Shown: piece after piece, positions 1 through 9,435 of the stretch | Position numbering within the stretch: the stretch's first letter is position 1 | Layout: each line of letters starts with the position of its first letter | Assembly (NCBI GenBank): GCA_964426675.1 | Contig: CAYRRM010000006.1 | Location: 1-64,000 of the forward strand | Length of the DNA: 64,000 nt | Direction of reading: 5' to 3' | Origin: DYMC01 sp035406705 | GTDB taxonomy: Bacteria > Verrucomicrobiota > Lentisphaeria > Victivallales > GWF2-50-93 | Translations under genes and position numbers: made by a program | Notes under the pieces: generated by a model | Database searches by the model: none | Told to the model about the DNA's origin: nothing | What the model saw: the letters and a program-made list of their open reading frames with translations, nothing else

Positions 1-1901
1 ATTTTCGCAGTACGGAAATCTGGTTTTAGCCATAGAACAATCATTCCTAAAAGAAATGTGATGATAAGCAAAATAATGAGTCTATATATTCCTGATCTAT
101 GAGTTTTACTCAATTGCTGAACAGAAACATCTTTCATCGAGGTAACTTCTAAATTTAAGTCATCTATAATGTGCCTTCTGATGTACCTGCAAAAGAGATT
201 GAAATTTCCTCTGTCAACTTTACCTAAAATAGACTTTGGATAAGATGGATTCTTCTCAGGACAACACACTGCAGCTCCAGAGTGCCCTCCATCATTTTCA
301 GTTCCTATTTTACGCATCAGAACGGATAGATTGATAGAAAAATCCGCCTGGTTTAACCTTCGTCCTACCATAATACTTGAGCCATAACAATAAAGGAGAT
401 AATCAATATCGGGCAGAGTTCTCGAAAAATATTCTTGCGCTTTCCCAATTTTCAATTTTGGCTCGTTTTTAGAACTATGAGGGGCAAGGGCTATCAAAAT
501 TTTTACATGGTCATTCTGAGATTTTCTCTGTAAAATTGGCATATCACTTCCTAAACTCATAGGGGGGCCGCTAATTCCTCCATCTTGTAATGGTCTTTTA
601 ACTTCAATTAGCTGAATAGCTTCATTAAACTTACTTTCAATCTTTGAAATTTCTTTTCTTTCTTTTGCGATTTTCGCAATCCATCCTTTTTCATTAATTT
701 TATTTTTGATGTCGCATGCATCTGTACACGATAACAATGTTTGAATTATTTCGATAGAATTTGTTCCACCTTTTATCAAATCTGTAAGTAACTTCCCTTC
801 TTCTGTGCGTTCCTGAGCAAGATCCTCTCCATGAACACAGGTTCTAAGGTAAGCCATAGCAGGTGTATCCCACTTTTTACCCATAATCATACTTTCATAG
901 ACCATATCCCCCCCGCACTTGAGTTCATTTGGAGGCAATTCATTACCTTGCAAGGGCCCGCTCATCGCAAAATATTCAATCAACTTTTCTTCTTTTAACT
1001 TTTTAAGCACTTCTAATTGGTTTGCAGTATATGGATGATGATCTTCATATCTAATGAGTCTATAATTTTTTTGCGAGAGTATTTTTATGTCTCCCTCTAT
1101 ATCAGGAATAGTGCTTATAGGAATATCCGCCATGTATATATCACCCGGAATAGGAAATTCATCGAGAATCGATAATAGCCCCTGGTGATAATTTATGAAG
1201 ACAAACTCATAATCAACTCCATATCTGAATTTTTCTTTTCTCTCTCTTGCGAGATTCGCAAGAGCATGCGCGTAAAATGTAGCACTTGATATAGTATCGA
1301 GGTCTGCCCCAGCTTCTGACATATCCCGAAGCTGGATTAGATCTGAAAGCACTGATTTCCCATAATTACCTCCACCTGCCAAAATAAACAATTTTTCGGC
1401 AGCGGCTTCTTCTGAAAGCGCTTCACCTGTATCGTCGAAAAGATTATTATATAGAAAAGCAATAAACTCTTCAAATGAATCTTTATCGTTTTTATTTCTG
1501 TTATTAAAGATAGAGAAAAATTCTTTTTCGCCTTCTGCTTCAAGCCTTTTAATGCTTTTTAACCTTGCATATGGAAAATAAGGAATGTCAAAATCGGGAA
1601 AATTATCAATAATACTTATTTCGCTAAAAGTATTGTAATTTGATGGATTTTGAGGTTTTTGTGGAGTAAAGCAAGCTCTTAAGAGCCGTGATATTATTAT
1701 TTTCCTGCAAGCAGTAAATAAAGGGGAGTTATCATCAGCGTCTGACAAAATTTTTCTTATTAGATTTCCACTTTTTTTATCAAGAAAAAATACTCCATCA
1801 TACCAAAAAGCATTTATGGAACTAATAGAGGAAAGCATTTTTATCGTATTTCTTAATGTGCATCCTGTCCCATGTATAATAATATAGGCTTTTCTGTTCA
1901 T
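1..1901 (-). CDS. DHH/DHHA1 phosphoesterase-like protein, 3' end cut by window edge
   Basis: Translating the minus strand from ATG at 1901-1899 gives 633 codons without a stop, running off the left edge. Visible motifs: a P-loop-like G-GGNY-GKS at residues 176-183; a segment around residue 259 ending in D followed by RYEDHHPYT (DHH at 287-289), matching the aspartate plus DHH arrangement of DHH phosphoesterases; GGHSGAAV at 538-545, matching the GGH of DHHA1 domains; and a hydrophobic segment at about 607-625 suggesting a C-terminal membrane anchor. The usual N-terminal H-x-D-x-D motif is not clear; the HGTG at residue 10 may be a degenerate form. DHH-DHHA1 proteins usually hydrolyse phosphodiesters such as nano-RNA or cyclic dinucleotides. 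Substrate unknown. Two copies of the dispersed palindrome lie inside in frame. The family call is moderate; loss of catalytic residues is possible. Confidence 0.6.
   Translation of the reverse strand, partial: MNRKAYIIIHGTGCTLRNTIKMLSSISSINAFWYDGVFFLDKKSGNLIRKILSDADDNSPLFTACRKIIISRLLRACFTPQKPQNPSNYNTFSEISIIDNFPDFDIPYFPYARLKSIKRLEAEGEKEFFSIFNNRNKNDKDSFEEFIAFLYNNLFDDTGEALSEEAAAEKLFILAGGGNYGKSVLSDLIQLRDMSEAGADLDTISSATFYAHALANLARERKEKFRYGVDYEFVFINYHQGLLSILDEFPIPGDIYMADIPISTIPDIEGDIKILSQKNYRLIRYEDHHPYTANQLEVLKKLKEEKLIEYFAMSGPLQGNELPPNELKCGGDMVYESMIMGKKWDTPAMAYLRTCVHGEDLAQERTEEGKLLTDLIKGGTNSIEIIQTLLSCTDACDIKNKINEKGWIAKIAKERKEISKIESKFNEAIQLIEVKRPLQDGGISGPPMSLGSDMPILQRKSQNDHVKILIALAPHSSKNEPKLKIGKAQEYFSRTLPDIDYLLYCYGSSIMVGRRLNQADFSINLSVLMRKIGTENDGGHSGAAVCCPEKNPSYPKSILGKVDRGNFNLFCRYIRRHIIDDLNLEVTSMKDVSVQQLSKTHRSGIYRLIILLIITFLLGMIVLWLKPDFRTAK
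665..679. repeat. Dispersed palindrome TTGCGA-N3-TCGCAA, copy 1
   Basis: TTGCGATTTTCGCAA, perfect 6-bp arms. On the minus strand it is read as Ile-Ala-Lys-Ile-Ala in the DHH-like gene (GCG AAA ATC GCA). Confidence 0.85.
1247..1261. repeat. Dispersed palindrome, copy 2
   Basis: TTGCGAGATTCGCAA, perfect arms. Read on the minus strand as Leu-Ala-Asn-Leu-Ala in the DHH-like gene. It is the last copy before a 17.7-kb stretch without one. Confidence 0.85.
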
Positions 1902-2100
1902 GATTTTTTTGAGTTTCCGCGCTATTTGAATACTTTTTGAATCTTACTCTAAGTTATTACGTGAGATATAAAAGTCAAAAAATAGTTATCAAATAAAAAG
2001 TTGCTTCCTTTTTTGAATTCTTTTTATTATTTTTATAGGAAACAATGGCAAAGTGTTATTTAGACAAAATTAACACATATATGAAAATTCTATTTTTCTT

Positions 2101-2128
2101 TTGACATTTTATGACACTATGCTAAAGT
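2101..2128 (+). promoter_or_regulatory. Candidate sigma-70-type promoter for the Ehr-like operon
   Basis: A perfect TTGACA at 2101-2106 is followed after 16 bp by TAAAGT (4 of 6 matches to TATAAT). It lies about 30 bp before the first ATG of the operon, in the 256-bp gap between divergent genes. I see no other gene in that gap. Confidence 0.5.
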
Positions 2129-2157
2129 ATGCGGAAATATAAAAACTAAATTTTTTT

Positions 2158-2847
2158 ATGCAACTAAGCATTTCTGATGTAGCAAAATATTTAAATGTAT
2201 CACAAAGGACAATATATCGCTGGATTGATAAAGGAATAATTCCGGCATATAAGATTAATGACCAATATAGATTTAACAGGGCAGAATTAATTGAATGGGT
2301 ATCAAATAAAAAAATTCCTACTTCAAAAGATTTATTTTTATTCCCAGAAAGTGAAAGTACAGAAATTAATGTATCGGTTACTGATTGTTTAAAAAATGGA
2401 GGGATATACTATCGTGTTTCTGGAAGAGACAGAAATTCTGCACTAGAGTCGGCACTTTCATTATTGAAACTGCCTGAGGAGGTTGACACTAACCTTTTAC
2501 TAAAGATGCTATTAATGCGGGAGGAATTGGCCTCAACTGGCATAGGTGAAGGTATAGCAATTCCTCACATAAGGAATCCAATAGTACTTGGAATAGAGAA
2601 AGCACAAATAGCTTTGTGTTTCCTTGAAAACCCAGTCGATTTTATGGCTTTAGATGGTCAAAAAGTATTTTGTTTATTCCTACTAATCTCACCTAATCCA
2701 AAAATTCATTTAAAAATCATCTCGAAATTGGCTTTTTTATTAAAAAGTGAAAAACTCAGAAACTTTTTAAAAACTTATCCATCTAGAGAAGAAATATTGA
2801 AAGCAATAGAGAAAGATGAAAATAAACTTATAAGGGGAAAAGAATGA
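2158..2847 (+). CDS. Helix-turn-helix protein with PTS EIIA type-2 domain
   Basis: Residues 1-50 form an excisionase/MerR-like helix-turn-helix (SISDVAKYLNVSQRTIYRWI). Residues about 72-225 resemble the fructose/mannitol-type PTS IIA domain, with the phosphorylatable histidine probably H137 in GIAIPH. This two-domain architecture is known as a sugar-PTS-linked regulator. No PTS permease is near. The stop codon overlaps the ATG of the following antiporter-like gene by 4 bases, so it is probably translationally coupled to the membrane complex and may regulate it according to phosphorylation state. The ATG follows a T-run rather than a clear Shine-Dalgarno site; it is the first start after the predicted promoter. 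Function in the complex is inferred only from position. Confidence 0.8.
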   Translation: MQLSISDVAKYLNVSQRTIYRWIDKGIIPAYKINDQYRFNRAELIEWVSNKKIPTSKDLFLFPESESTEINVSVTDCLKNGGIYYRVSGRDRNSALESALSLLKLPEEVDTNLLLKMLLMREELASTGIGEGIAIPHIRNPIVLGIEKAQIALCFLENPVDFMALDGQKVFCLFLLISPNPKIHLKIISKLAFLLKSEKLRNFLKTYPSREEILKAIEKDENKLIRGKE

Positions 2848-4841
2848 CTCTTTATTTTTTGGGAATAGCAATTTTACTTCTTACAGGAATTTTTTCTCTT
2901 TGCTTTTCAAAAGCGAAATATTCTTTATACTTATCTTTTTATGGTCAATTAGTTAATTTCTTATTGATTTCTTTTAGTAGTTTGATTTTTTTTAAGAAAG
3001 CTGCTAACAATATTACATATAGCTTATCCTCTTTCTTGCCCGAATTAACTTTTTCTTTCCGTGTAGATATGCTGTCATTTCTTTTTATCCTCCCAGTTAT
3101 TCTTATTTCTACATTAGCTTCTTTTTATGCAATATCTTATTTACCAGATACTTCAAAGACAAAAACAAGTTGTTTCTGGTTTAATTTGTTAACATCTTCA
3201 ATGCTACTTGTTTTGCTTTCTTCAAATGCATTACTATTTTTATTTTTTTGGGAATTAATGGCTCTTTCCTCATTTTTTCTTGTGAGTTATGACGCGCAAA
3301 AAAAAGAAATTCGCATGGCATCATGGATTTATATTTTGTTCTCCCATTTTGGAGTTTTTTTCATTATTGGAGGTTTTTATCTTTTATACTTGAATACTAA
3401 TTCATTTGAATTTGAGAGTTTTATAGGAACTGATTTGAGTCATTCTACATCTTCAATAATTTTTTTGCTTTTATTGACAGGTTTTGGCTCTAAAGCCGGC
3501 TTTATACCTTTTCATATTTGGTTACCTAAGGCCCACCCAGTAGCGCCGAGCCATGTTTCAGCTCTAATGTCTGGTATAATGATAAAAATTGGAATTTATG
3601 GTATTTTGAGGAGCACTACATTTTGTGCTTCTGCCTTTACAAGCACTCACATTCCATTGCTTATACTTTCAATTGGGGTAATATCAGCTATAATCGCTAT
3701 TATCTTTGCTCTATTACAGAATGATATTAAGAAACTACTCGCTTATTCAAGTATAGAGAATATTGGAATTATTTTGATAGGAATTGGCCTTGGCACTTTT
3801 GCTATCAGTAAAAAACAAAATTTTTCTGCTATTCTTGCATTAAGTGGTGCATTATTGCATATTTTTAATCATTCCATTTTCAAATCTCTTTTATTTCTAT
3901 CTGCTGGTAGCTTGATAAAAATGACGGGTGAACATAATATCAACAAAATGGGGGGATTATTGAAAAAAAATTCCTTCTTGGGAATAAACTTTTTAATTGG
4001 TTCAGCATCTATTTCTTCAATACCACTTTTTAATGGTTTCATATCTGAATTTATGATTCTTTTTGCGGCTTTTTATATGTTTATAAACAGTAATGATGTA
4101 TTGGTGATATCAATTGCACTACTAACTATTTTGACATTAATATTTGTAAGTTCAATAGTCACAATATGTTTTGTGAAAACGTTTGCGACCGTTTTTCTTG
4201 GTGAATCCAAAATAAATAACGATAAATTAAAAAAAATAGGGGCTACATCTAATCTCCCATGCACAATATTATCATTCATATGCATTTTTGTTGGCCTATG
4301 GGCTATTTATATAGTTCATATTCCATTAGCGATTTCTTTTGAAATCTTACATGGTTTTATAATAGATAATTCTGTTGTTGAAAAATTTTCTTTCTTCTTC
4401 CAATCATTAGCCTTTGGAACTATTATTTTCATAATTTTCATATTAATACTTTCAATGTTAATTTTAGTAAGAAAGTTTTTGCTTTGCGCAAAAGATGAGG
4501 AAACTATTACCGTTACATGGGATTGTAGCTATTTAGCTCCATCTTCGAGAATGCAGTATACCGGATCATCTTTGGTTTCGCCTTTTACTGAATTTTGCAA
4601 TAGAATACTTGGGGTTAAGTTTAAAACACCGATTTTTTCATCTATTTATCCGAAACCGACTAAGTTTGAGATGATTATTCCTGATTTTATGGAAAAATTA
4701 ATTCTTAAGGAACCTGGAAAAATTATATCTTTTCTCTCTCGTTTTATTTCGAGGTATGAATTATTACCTATCCAATTTCATATTTTCTTGATGGTTTTAC
4801 TACTTTTAATTCTTATTGTTTGGAGCTTTTGCATGATATGA
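2844..4841 (+). CDS. HyfB/HycC-like antiporter subunit of hydrogenase-related complex
   Basis: A 665-residue polytopic membrane protein of the NuoL/MrpD/HyfB proton-antiporter family. The family hallmark is HIWLPKAHPVAPSHVSALMS near residues 227-246, with conserved lysine and histidines used in ion translocation, plus multiple hydrophobic helices. Length agrees with HyfB/HycC. It overlaps the gene before and the gene after by 4 bases each (ATGA), which indicates one transcript. It probably forms one of two ion-pumping modules with the HyfF-like gene downstream. Whether H+ or Na+ is moved cannot be read from the sequence. Confidence 0.9.
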   Translation: MTLYFLGIAILLLTGIFSLCFSKAKYSLYLSFYGQLVNFLLISFSSLIFFKKAANNITYSLSSFLPELTFSFRVDMLSFLFILPVILISTLASFYAISYLPDTSKTKTSCFWFNLLTSSMLLVLLSSNALLFLFFWELMALSSFFLVSYDAQKKEIRMASWIYILFSHFGVFFIIGGFYLLYLNTNSFEFESFIGTDLSHSTSSIIFLLLLTGFGSKAGFIPFHIWLPKAHPVAPSHVSALMSGIMIKIGIYGILRSTTFCASAFTSTHIPLLILSIGVISAIIAIIFALLQNDIKKLLAYSSIENIGIILIGIGLGTFAISKKQNFSAILALSGALLHIFNHSIFKSLLFLSAGSLIKMTGEHNINKMGGLLKKNSFLGINFLIGSASISSIPLFNGFISEFMILFAAFYMFINSNDVLVISIALLTILTLIFVSSIVTICFVKTFATVFLGESKINNDKLKKIGATSNLPCTILSFICIFVGLWAIYIVHIPLAISFEILHGFIIDNSVVEKFSFFFQSLAFGTIIFIIFILILSMLILVRKFLLCAKDEETITVTWDCSYLAPSSRMQYTGSSLVSPFTEFCNRILGVKFKTPIFSSIYPKPTKFEMIIPDFMEKLILKEPGKIISFLSRFISRYELLPIQFHIFLMVLLLLILIVWSFCMI

Positions 4842-5773
4842 GTAAAGATTTAACATTAGATATTACTTATCATTTACTTTATTTTTTTTCAGCAATTTTA
4901 TTTTCCCCTCTTCTTCCAGGATTAATAAATAGAACAAAAGCAATTTTTGGAGGTAGAAAAGGAAAACCTTTATTACAACTCTATTACGATATTTTCAAGC
5001 TTTTAAAAAAGAAATGTGTATATAGTAAGACGGTGTCCTGGATATTTAGACTGGCTCCATTAATTTTTATTTCATCATTAACAATCGTTTTATTTATCTT
5101 TTCTTTTGGGGAATATAATAATTATTTTTCATTCAATGGGGATATTATTTTTGCTTTAGCTCTAATGGCCCTTGCCAGATTTGCAATAGTTCTCGCAGCT
5201 CTTGATACCGGTTCGAGTTTTGAAGGAATGGGCGTTAGCCGGGAATTAATGTTTGTTCCATTTTCTGAAATTTTATTTTTATTAATTGTGGCTGCTGGAA
5301 TAAAGTCATCCAGTTCATTTACAGTTTCATCAGCATTCACTTTTAATTTTCCGCCTCATATTGCTTTATTGTTAATAATTGCGCTCTTTATTTTGCTTAC
5401 TGTAGAAAATTATCGTCTACCAACAGATGACCCAAATACACACCTTGAATTAACGATGATTCATGAAGTAATGGTTTTGGATTACTCTGGACCTGACTTT
5501 GCATTTATTTTATATGGTGCTTCGATTAAGTTATGGATTTTCATTTTTATGATTAGTTCAATAGTACTATCATTTTTCCCAGATTTTTCCTTACCTATTA
5601 TTAGATATCTTTTTACCATTTGTATAATATTTTCAGTTTCAATTGTAATTGGAATTATTGAATCTATAACTGCAAGATTTCGTTTTGATAAAGTTCGTCG
5701 TATGTTAATTCTCGCTTCAGTTTTTTGTATTGTTGTGCTTTTTATATTGATAGAAAAAGGAGATATTGTATAA
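4838..5773 (+). CDS. HyfC/HycD (NuoH-like) membrane anchor subunit
   Basis: A 311-residue membrane protein of the respiratory-chain subunit 1 / HyfC family. Typical features are GGRKGKPLLQLYYDIFKLLKK near the N terminus, and the central EGMGVSRELMF and ENYRLPTDDPNTHLELTMIH motifs. The frame could begin at a TTG at 4820, but the ATG at 4838 overlaps the upstream stop as ATGA, the pattern used throughout the operon, so I chose it. In this family the subunit couples the peripheral arm to the antiporter modules. Confidence 0.9.
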   Translation: MSKDLTLDITYHLLYFFSAILFSPLLPGLINRTKAIFGGRKGKPLLQLYYDIFKLLKKKCVYSKTVSWIFRLAPLIFISSLTIVLFIFSFGEYNNYFSFNGDIIFALALMALARFAIVLAALDTGSSFEGMGVSRELMFVPFSEILFLLIVAAGIKSSSSFTVSSAFTFNFPPHIALLLIIALFILLTVENYRLPTDDPNTHLELTMIHEVMVLDYSGPDFAFILYGASIKLWIFIFMISSIVLSFFPDFSLPIIRYLFTICIIFSVSIVIGIIESITARFRFDKVRRMLILASVFCIVVLFILIEKGDIV

Positions 5774-6420
5774 TGAATAACTGGTTTATTTTAATTTTTA
5801 CAATTATTTCTATTATGAACTTTTTATTACTCGCTTCTAGTCGTATCTCTGGTTGTATAAACATTCTCGCCTTGCAGGGTGGAATCATATCATTGATATC
5901 AATTTTAAATGCAACTAATTTATGGGGGATATTAACTTTTGTTTTTATTTTCTCAATTAAAGCATTAATATTTCCCCTAACTTTAAAACATGCTTTGAGA
6001 TTAACAAATACCAGACGTGAAATAGAACCAATAATAGGTTTCTCCACTTCATGCATTTTTGGTGTTTTAATATTAGTGTTTTCCTATTGGTTGTCAAATA
6101 AAATAAGCTATCATTTTGGTGATGTATTAAAATTAAAACTTACATTTTCTATATTTACAATTTTTACAGGATTATTTATAATAATATCCAGAACTAAGGC
6201 CATTACCCAAGTTATTGGATATATTATATTTGAAAATGGGATTTACTTACTTGGAAATACTTTTCTCATTAAAGAAAATATTATAGTAGAACTTGGGATA
6301 GTCTTAGATTTACTAGTCTTTGTTCTCATTTCTGGAATAGTAATTTTCCGCATCAATAAGACATTTGATCATATAAATGCCAGTTTACTTATGAAAGACG
6401 ATCAAAAAGGGGTATCATGA
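5773..6420 (+). CDS. HyfE-like membrane subunit
   Basis: A 215-residue hydrophobic protein matching HyfE in size, helical pattern and operon position between HyfC-like and HyfF-like genes. HyfE combines NuoK-like and NuoJ-like features. I chose the ATG that overlaps the preceding TAA by one base because an AAGGAG box lies about ten bases upstream; the longer in-frame start at 5725 lies inside the previous gene. The stop overlaps the next ATG (ATGA). No catalytic motif is expected. Confidence 0.8.
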   Translation: MNNWFILIFTIISIMNFLLLASSRISGCINILALQGGIISLISILNATNLWGILTFVFIFSIKALIFPLTLKHALRLTNTRREIEPIIGFSTSCIFGVLILVFSYWLSNKISYHFGDVLKLKLTFSIFTIFTGLFIIISRTKAITQVIGYIIFENGIYLLGNTFLIKENIIVELGIVLDLLVFVLISGIVIFRINKTFDHINASLLMKDDQKGVS

Positions 6421-7883
6421 TAATATTAATAATATTAATTCCAATTTTAGGCGGTATTTTCTCTTTTTTTACAAGAAAAAACAACGTAAGACTTTTAATT
6501 TTAAGTATTTGCTCATTATTGCATTTAGTTCTCTCAATTCTTACATTTTTTTATAATCCTGAATCTTGTTTAAATGGTATGCTAATCTTAGACAAAGTTG
6601 GAAAACTATTTCTTCTTTTGATGAGTTTTTTATTCTTTATGTCTACTATTTATGCGATTTCATACTTAAGCAATACATCATTTAATGAGAAGACAAGAGA
6701 TAATGATGGTTTTATTTTTGATGATTCTCCCCAAAATATTTTTATTAGCATGTTACTAATATTTTGCGGAACAATGAGTTTAGTTTGTGTATCTAATCAC
6801 GTGGGTTTTTTATGGATATCTATAGAAGCAACAACATTTGCAAGTGCTCCATTGGTCTATTTTTATCACACCCGCAGTTCACTGGAAGCAACATGGAAAT
6901 ATGTAATGATATGCTCTGTTGGTATTGGTTTGTCTTTAATTGGCAATTTATTCCTAATGTTAGCCTTTAAAAACTCAGGGACAAATGAACTCACTTTCAC
7001 ATCCATTTCACATTATGCATTGAATGCGAATAAAATGATTTTATTCACAGCTTTCATATTTTTCGTAATCGGTTATGGAACTAAAGTTGGTCTTGCCCCT
7101 ATGCATACATGGTTACCATCTGCCCACGCAGAGGCTCCTTCTTTTATTTCATCTTTGTTATCAGGGGCTCTTTTAAATTGCGCTTTTCTTGGAATTTTAC
7201 GGATTCAATCGATTTGTTTCCATGCGGGGATATCTGAAAAGACAGGGAAAATCATGATCTTCTTAGGTACTTTTTCTGTTTTGACTGCTGCATTATCTAT
7301 GTTTTCTCAAAATGATTACAAAAAAATGTTGGCATTTTCAAGTGTTGAGCATATGGGAATAGCAATTATTGCGGCAGGATTAGGGCAAAAAGCTGCAATC
7401 ACTGCGTCAATTTTACATATAATAAATCATTCTCTTACAAAAGCTTCATTATTTTTATCCTCAGGCAATATTCTCTCCTGCTATAGAACTAAAAATATCA
7501 ATGATGTGCATTCACTAAATAAAAAACTCCCTATTTCTTCTCTTTTATGGTTAGGTGGTATTTTTGCTATTTGCGGATTACCACCATCTGGTTTATTTGT
7601 CACAGAATTAATGATATTTAAAGAAATATTTGTAACAAGAAAGTTTTTTGTAGCCATTTTATTATCTTTGGGACTTGTAATTTTATTTGGCTCTATGATC
7701 TTTAAAGTAATTGAGATGTATTTTTCTCATGACGAAAAAAATGAAGAAATAATATATAGAGAGAAATTTTTGAAAATCGTGCCATCTTTTTTGTTACTGC
7801 TTTTCACTTTTATTCTTGGATTTACTTTGCCAGGTAAATTGATGGACTACATTAATCAAATCAGTAATAACTTTGGACTATGA
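6417..7883 (+). CDS. HyfF-like antiporter subunit
   Basis: A 488-residue polytopic protein, second member of the NuoL/M/N antiporter family in this operon. Its signature is HTWLPSAHAEAPSFISSLLS around residues 226-245, followed by further helices with the characteristic QNDYKKMLAFSSVEHMG segment. It is slightly shorter than E. coli HyfF. Overlaps on both sides are 4 bases. Two antiporter-like subunits in one complex is the Hyf/Ehr layout. Confidence 0.9.
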   Translation: MIILIILIPILGGIFSFFTRKNNVRLLILSICSLLHLVLSILTFFYNPESCLNGMLILDKVGKLFLLLMSFLFFMSTIYAISYLSNTSFNEKTRDNDGFIFDDSPQNIFISMLLIFCGTMSLVCVSNHVGFLWISIEATTFASAPLVYFYHTRSSLEATWKYVMICSVGIGLSLIGNLFLMLAFKNSGTNELTFTSISHYALNANKMILFTAFIFFVIGYGTKVGLAPMHTWLPSAHAEAPSFISSLLSGALLNCAFLGILRIQSICFHAGISEKTGKIMIFLGTFSVLTAALSMFSQNDYKKMLAFSSVEHMGIAIIAAGLGQKAAITASILHIINHSLTKASLFLSSGNILSCYRTKNINDVHSLNKKLPISSLLWLGGIFAICGLPPSGLFVTELMIFKEIFVTRKFFVAILLSLGLVILFGSMIFKVIEMYFSHDEKNEEIIYREKFLKIVPSFLLLLFTFILGFTLPGKLMDYINQISNNFGL

Positions 7884-9418
7884 ATAATTCAGAACACTTT
7901 ACAAAAATGCGAAATACAGAAAGTAGGGATTTATCTAAAATCCCGATATTAAAAAATTCCGTTTTTTTTGAAAGTATAAAAAGTCATTGTAGTAAAGGAT
8001 TAAGGGTATCTTCTTATTTTTCATTTTTAAACAGTAAAAAACAAAATCAGTTAATTATAGTTTTGGCTGATGATGAAAGTTCTTATTTTTTAGTATCTTC
8101 TACAATAATTGAAGGAAGAGAATTTCCATCTTTAGCTATAGAATTACCACAAATCCAACTCTTTGAAAGAGAAATAGCCGAACAATTTGGATTAATACCA
8201 GAAGGACATCCTCGTTTTTATCCTGTTAGATTTCACCATTCATATACTGAGTCTGATGCGTGGAATAGAAACAAAAAACACAGTATAAAACCTTCAGTTA
8301 TAGATTTTACTGATGTTATAGGGAATGATATTCATGAAGTTGCTGTTGGTCCGGTTCATGCTGGAGTTATTGAACCAGGCCATTTTAGATTCCATTGCTT
8401 TGGTGAAAAAGTCTTTAATCTACAAATATCTTTGGGATACCAACATCGTGGCATAGAAAAAATGCTAATTGGAGGACCAGATAAAAAGACACTACATTTA
8501 ATAGAAACAGTCGCTGGCGATAGCACAATTGCTAATACTATTGCATACTCTCAAATAATCGAATCATTATCTGGATACCAAGGTATAACTTTATCTTCAT
8601 TATTAACACGTGCCATATTACTTGAACTTGAAAGAATGGCTAATCACGTAGGTGATATTGGAGCTCTCTCCAATGATGTTGCATTTTTACCAACCTCTTC
8701 ATATTGTGGCAGAATTAGAGGAGATTTTTTAAATCTTACTGCAGAATTTTGCGGCAATAGATTTGGACGAAGAGCTATTTTACCAGGCGGAATTGCATTC
8801 CAATTGGATACGGAACTGTTATCACGTTTTAAACAAAGATTTTGTAAGATTTTTGATGAATTTAAGAGCGCCGCTGAATTATTTTTTAGTTCAACATCAA
8901 CTATGGAAAGATTAGATGGTTGTGGAGTACTAGAGAAAAAAATAGCAAAGGAAATTGGGGTCGTGGGGTTAGTTGCTAGAGCAACAGGTATTCATTGTGA
9001 TTCACGATTCAATTTTCCTTCAGGAATCTTTAATTTCACACAAATACCAATAGTATTTTTTGATTCAGGTGATGTTTTGGCTAGAGCTCTTGTTCGTTAC
9101 CATGAAGCAATAAATTCAGGAAAATTTATTCTTGAGCAATCTTCTAATCTATTTGAAGAAAACAAAGCATCTTCGTTATTTTTGGATTATAAACTAAAAC
9201 CAAATTCATTATCATTATCTATGGTGGAAGCCTGGCGTGGAGAAACGTTACATATAGCCATAACTGATTGTAAAGGTCGTTTTATTAGATATAAAATAGT
9301 TGATCCTTCTTTTCATAACTGGACAGCACTTGAAGTTGTATTAAGAAATGAACTGATTTATAATTTTCCTCTTTGTAATAAAAGTTTTAATCTATCTTAT
9401 TGCGGTCATGATTTATAA
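7880..9418 (+). CDS. HyfG/HycE-like large subunit lacking NiFe ligands (Ehr-type), NuoC-NuoD fusion
   Basis: 512 residues: an N-terminal NuoC/30-kDa-like domain (about 30-140), then a NuoD/hydrogenase-large-subunit domain (VGPVHAGVIEPGHFRF at 156-171, LGYQHRGIEKML at 185-196). Active hydrogenases have a CxxC in the segment that here reads VAGDSTIANT (211-220), with Ala212 and Ser215 at the cysteine positions. The C-terminal CxxC is also lost: SFNLSYCGHDL ends the protein, with Ser506 and Gly509 at the expected positions and an isolated Cys508. Without these ligands no NiFe centre should form. Energy-converting hydrogenase-related complexes of this kind are known (for example ehr of Geobacter) but their electron partner is unsettled. 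No hyp maturation gene is nearby. Alignment was by eye. Confidence 0.85.
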   Translation: MNNSEHFTKMRNTESRDLSKIPILKNSVFFESIKSHCSKGLRVSSYFSFLNSKKQNQLIIVLADDESSYFLVSSTIIEGREFPSLAIELPQIQLFEREIAEQFGLIPEGHPRFYPVRFHHSYTESDAWNRNKKHSIKPSVIDFTDVIGNDIHEVAVGPVHAGVIEPGHFRFHCFGEKVFNLQISLGYQHRGIEKMLIGGPDKKTLHLIETVAGDSTIANTIAYSQIIESLSGYQGITLSSLLTRAILLELERMANHVGDIGALSNDVAFLPTSSYCGRIRGDFLNLTAEFCGNRFGRRAILPGGIAFQLDTELLSRFKQRFCKIFDEFKSAAELFFSSTSTMERLDGCGVLEKKIAKEIGVVGLVARATGIHCDSRFNFPSGIFNFTQIPIVFFDSGDVLARALVRYHEAINSGKFILEQSSNLFEENKASSLFLDYKLKPNSLSLSMVEAWRGETLHIAITDCKGRFIRYKIVDPSFHNWTALEVVLRNELIYNFPLCNKSFNLSYCGHDL

Positions 9419-9435
9419 AAATAAATGGAGAAAAA

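Noticed and set aside
1..10. The window starts with ATTTTCGCA, which would complete a nineteenth palindrome if preceded by GCG.
   Set aside because: The left half lies outside the window, so it cannot be confirmed and is not counted.
1337..1543. A 68-codon minus-strand open frame.
   Set aside because: It overlaps the long DHH-like gene in another frame and shows no coding character.
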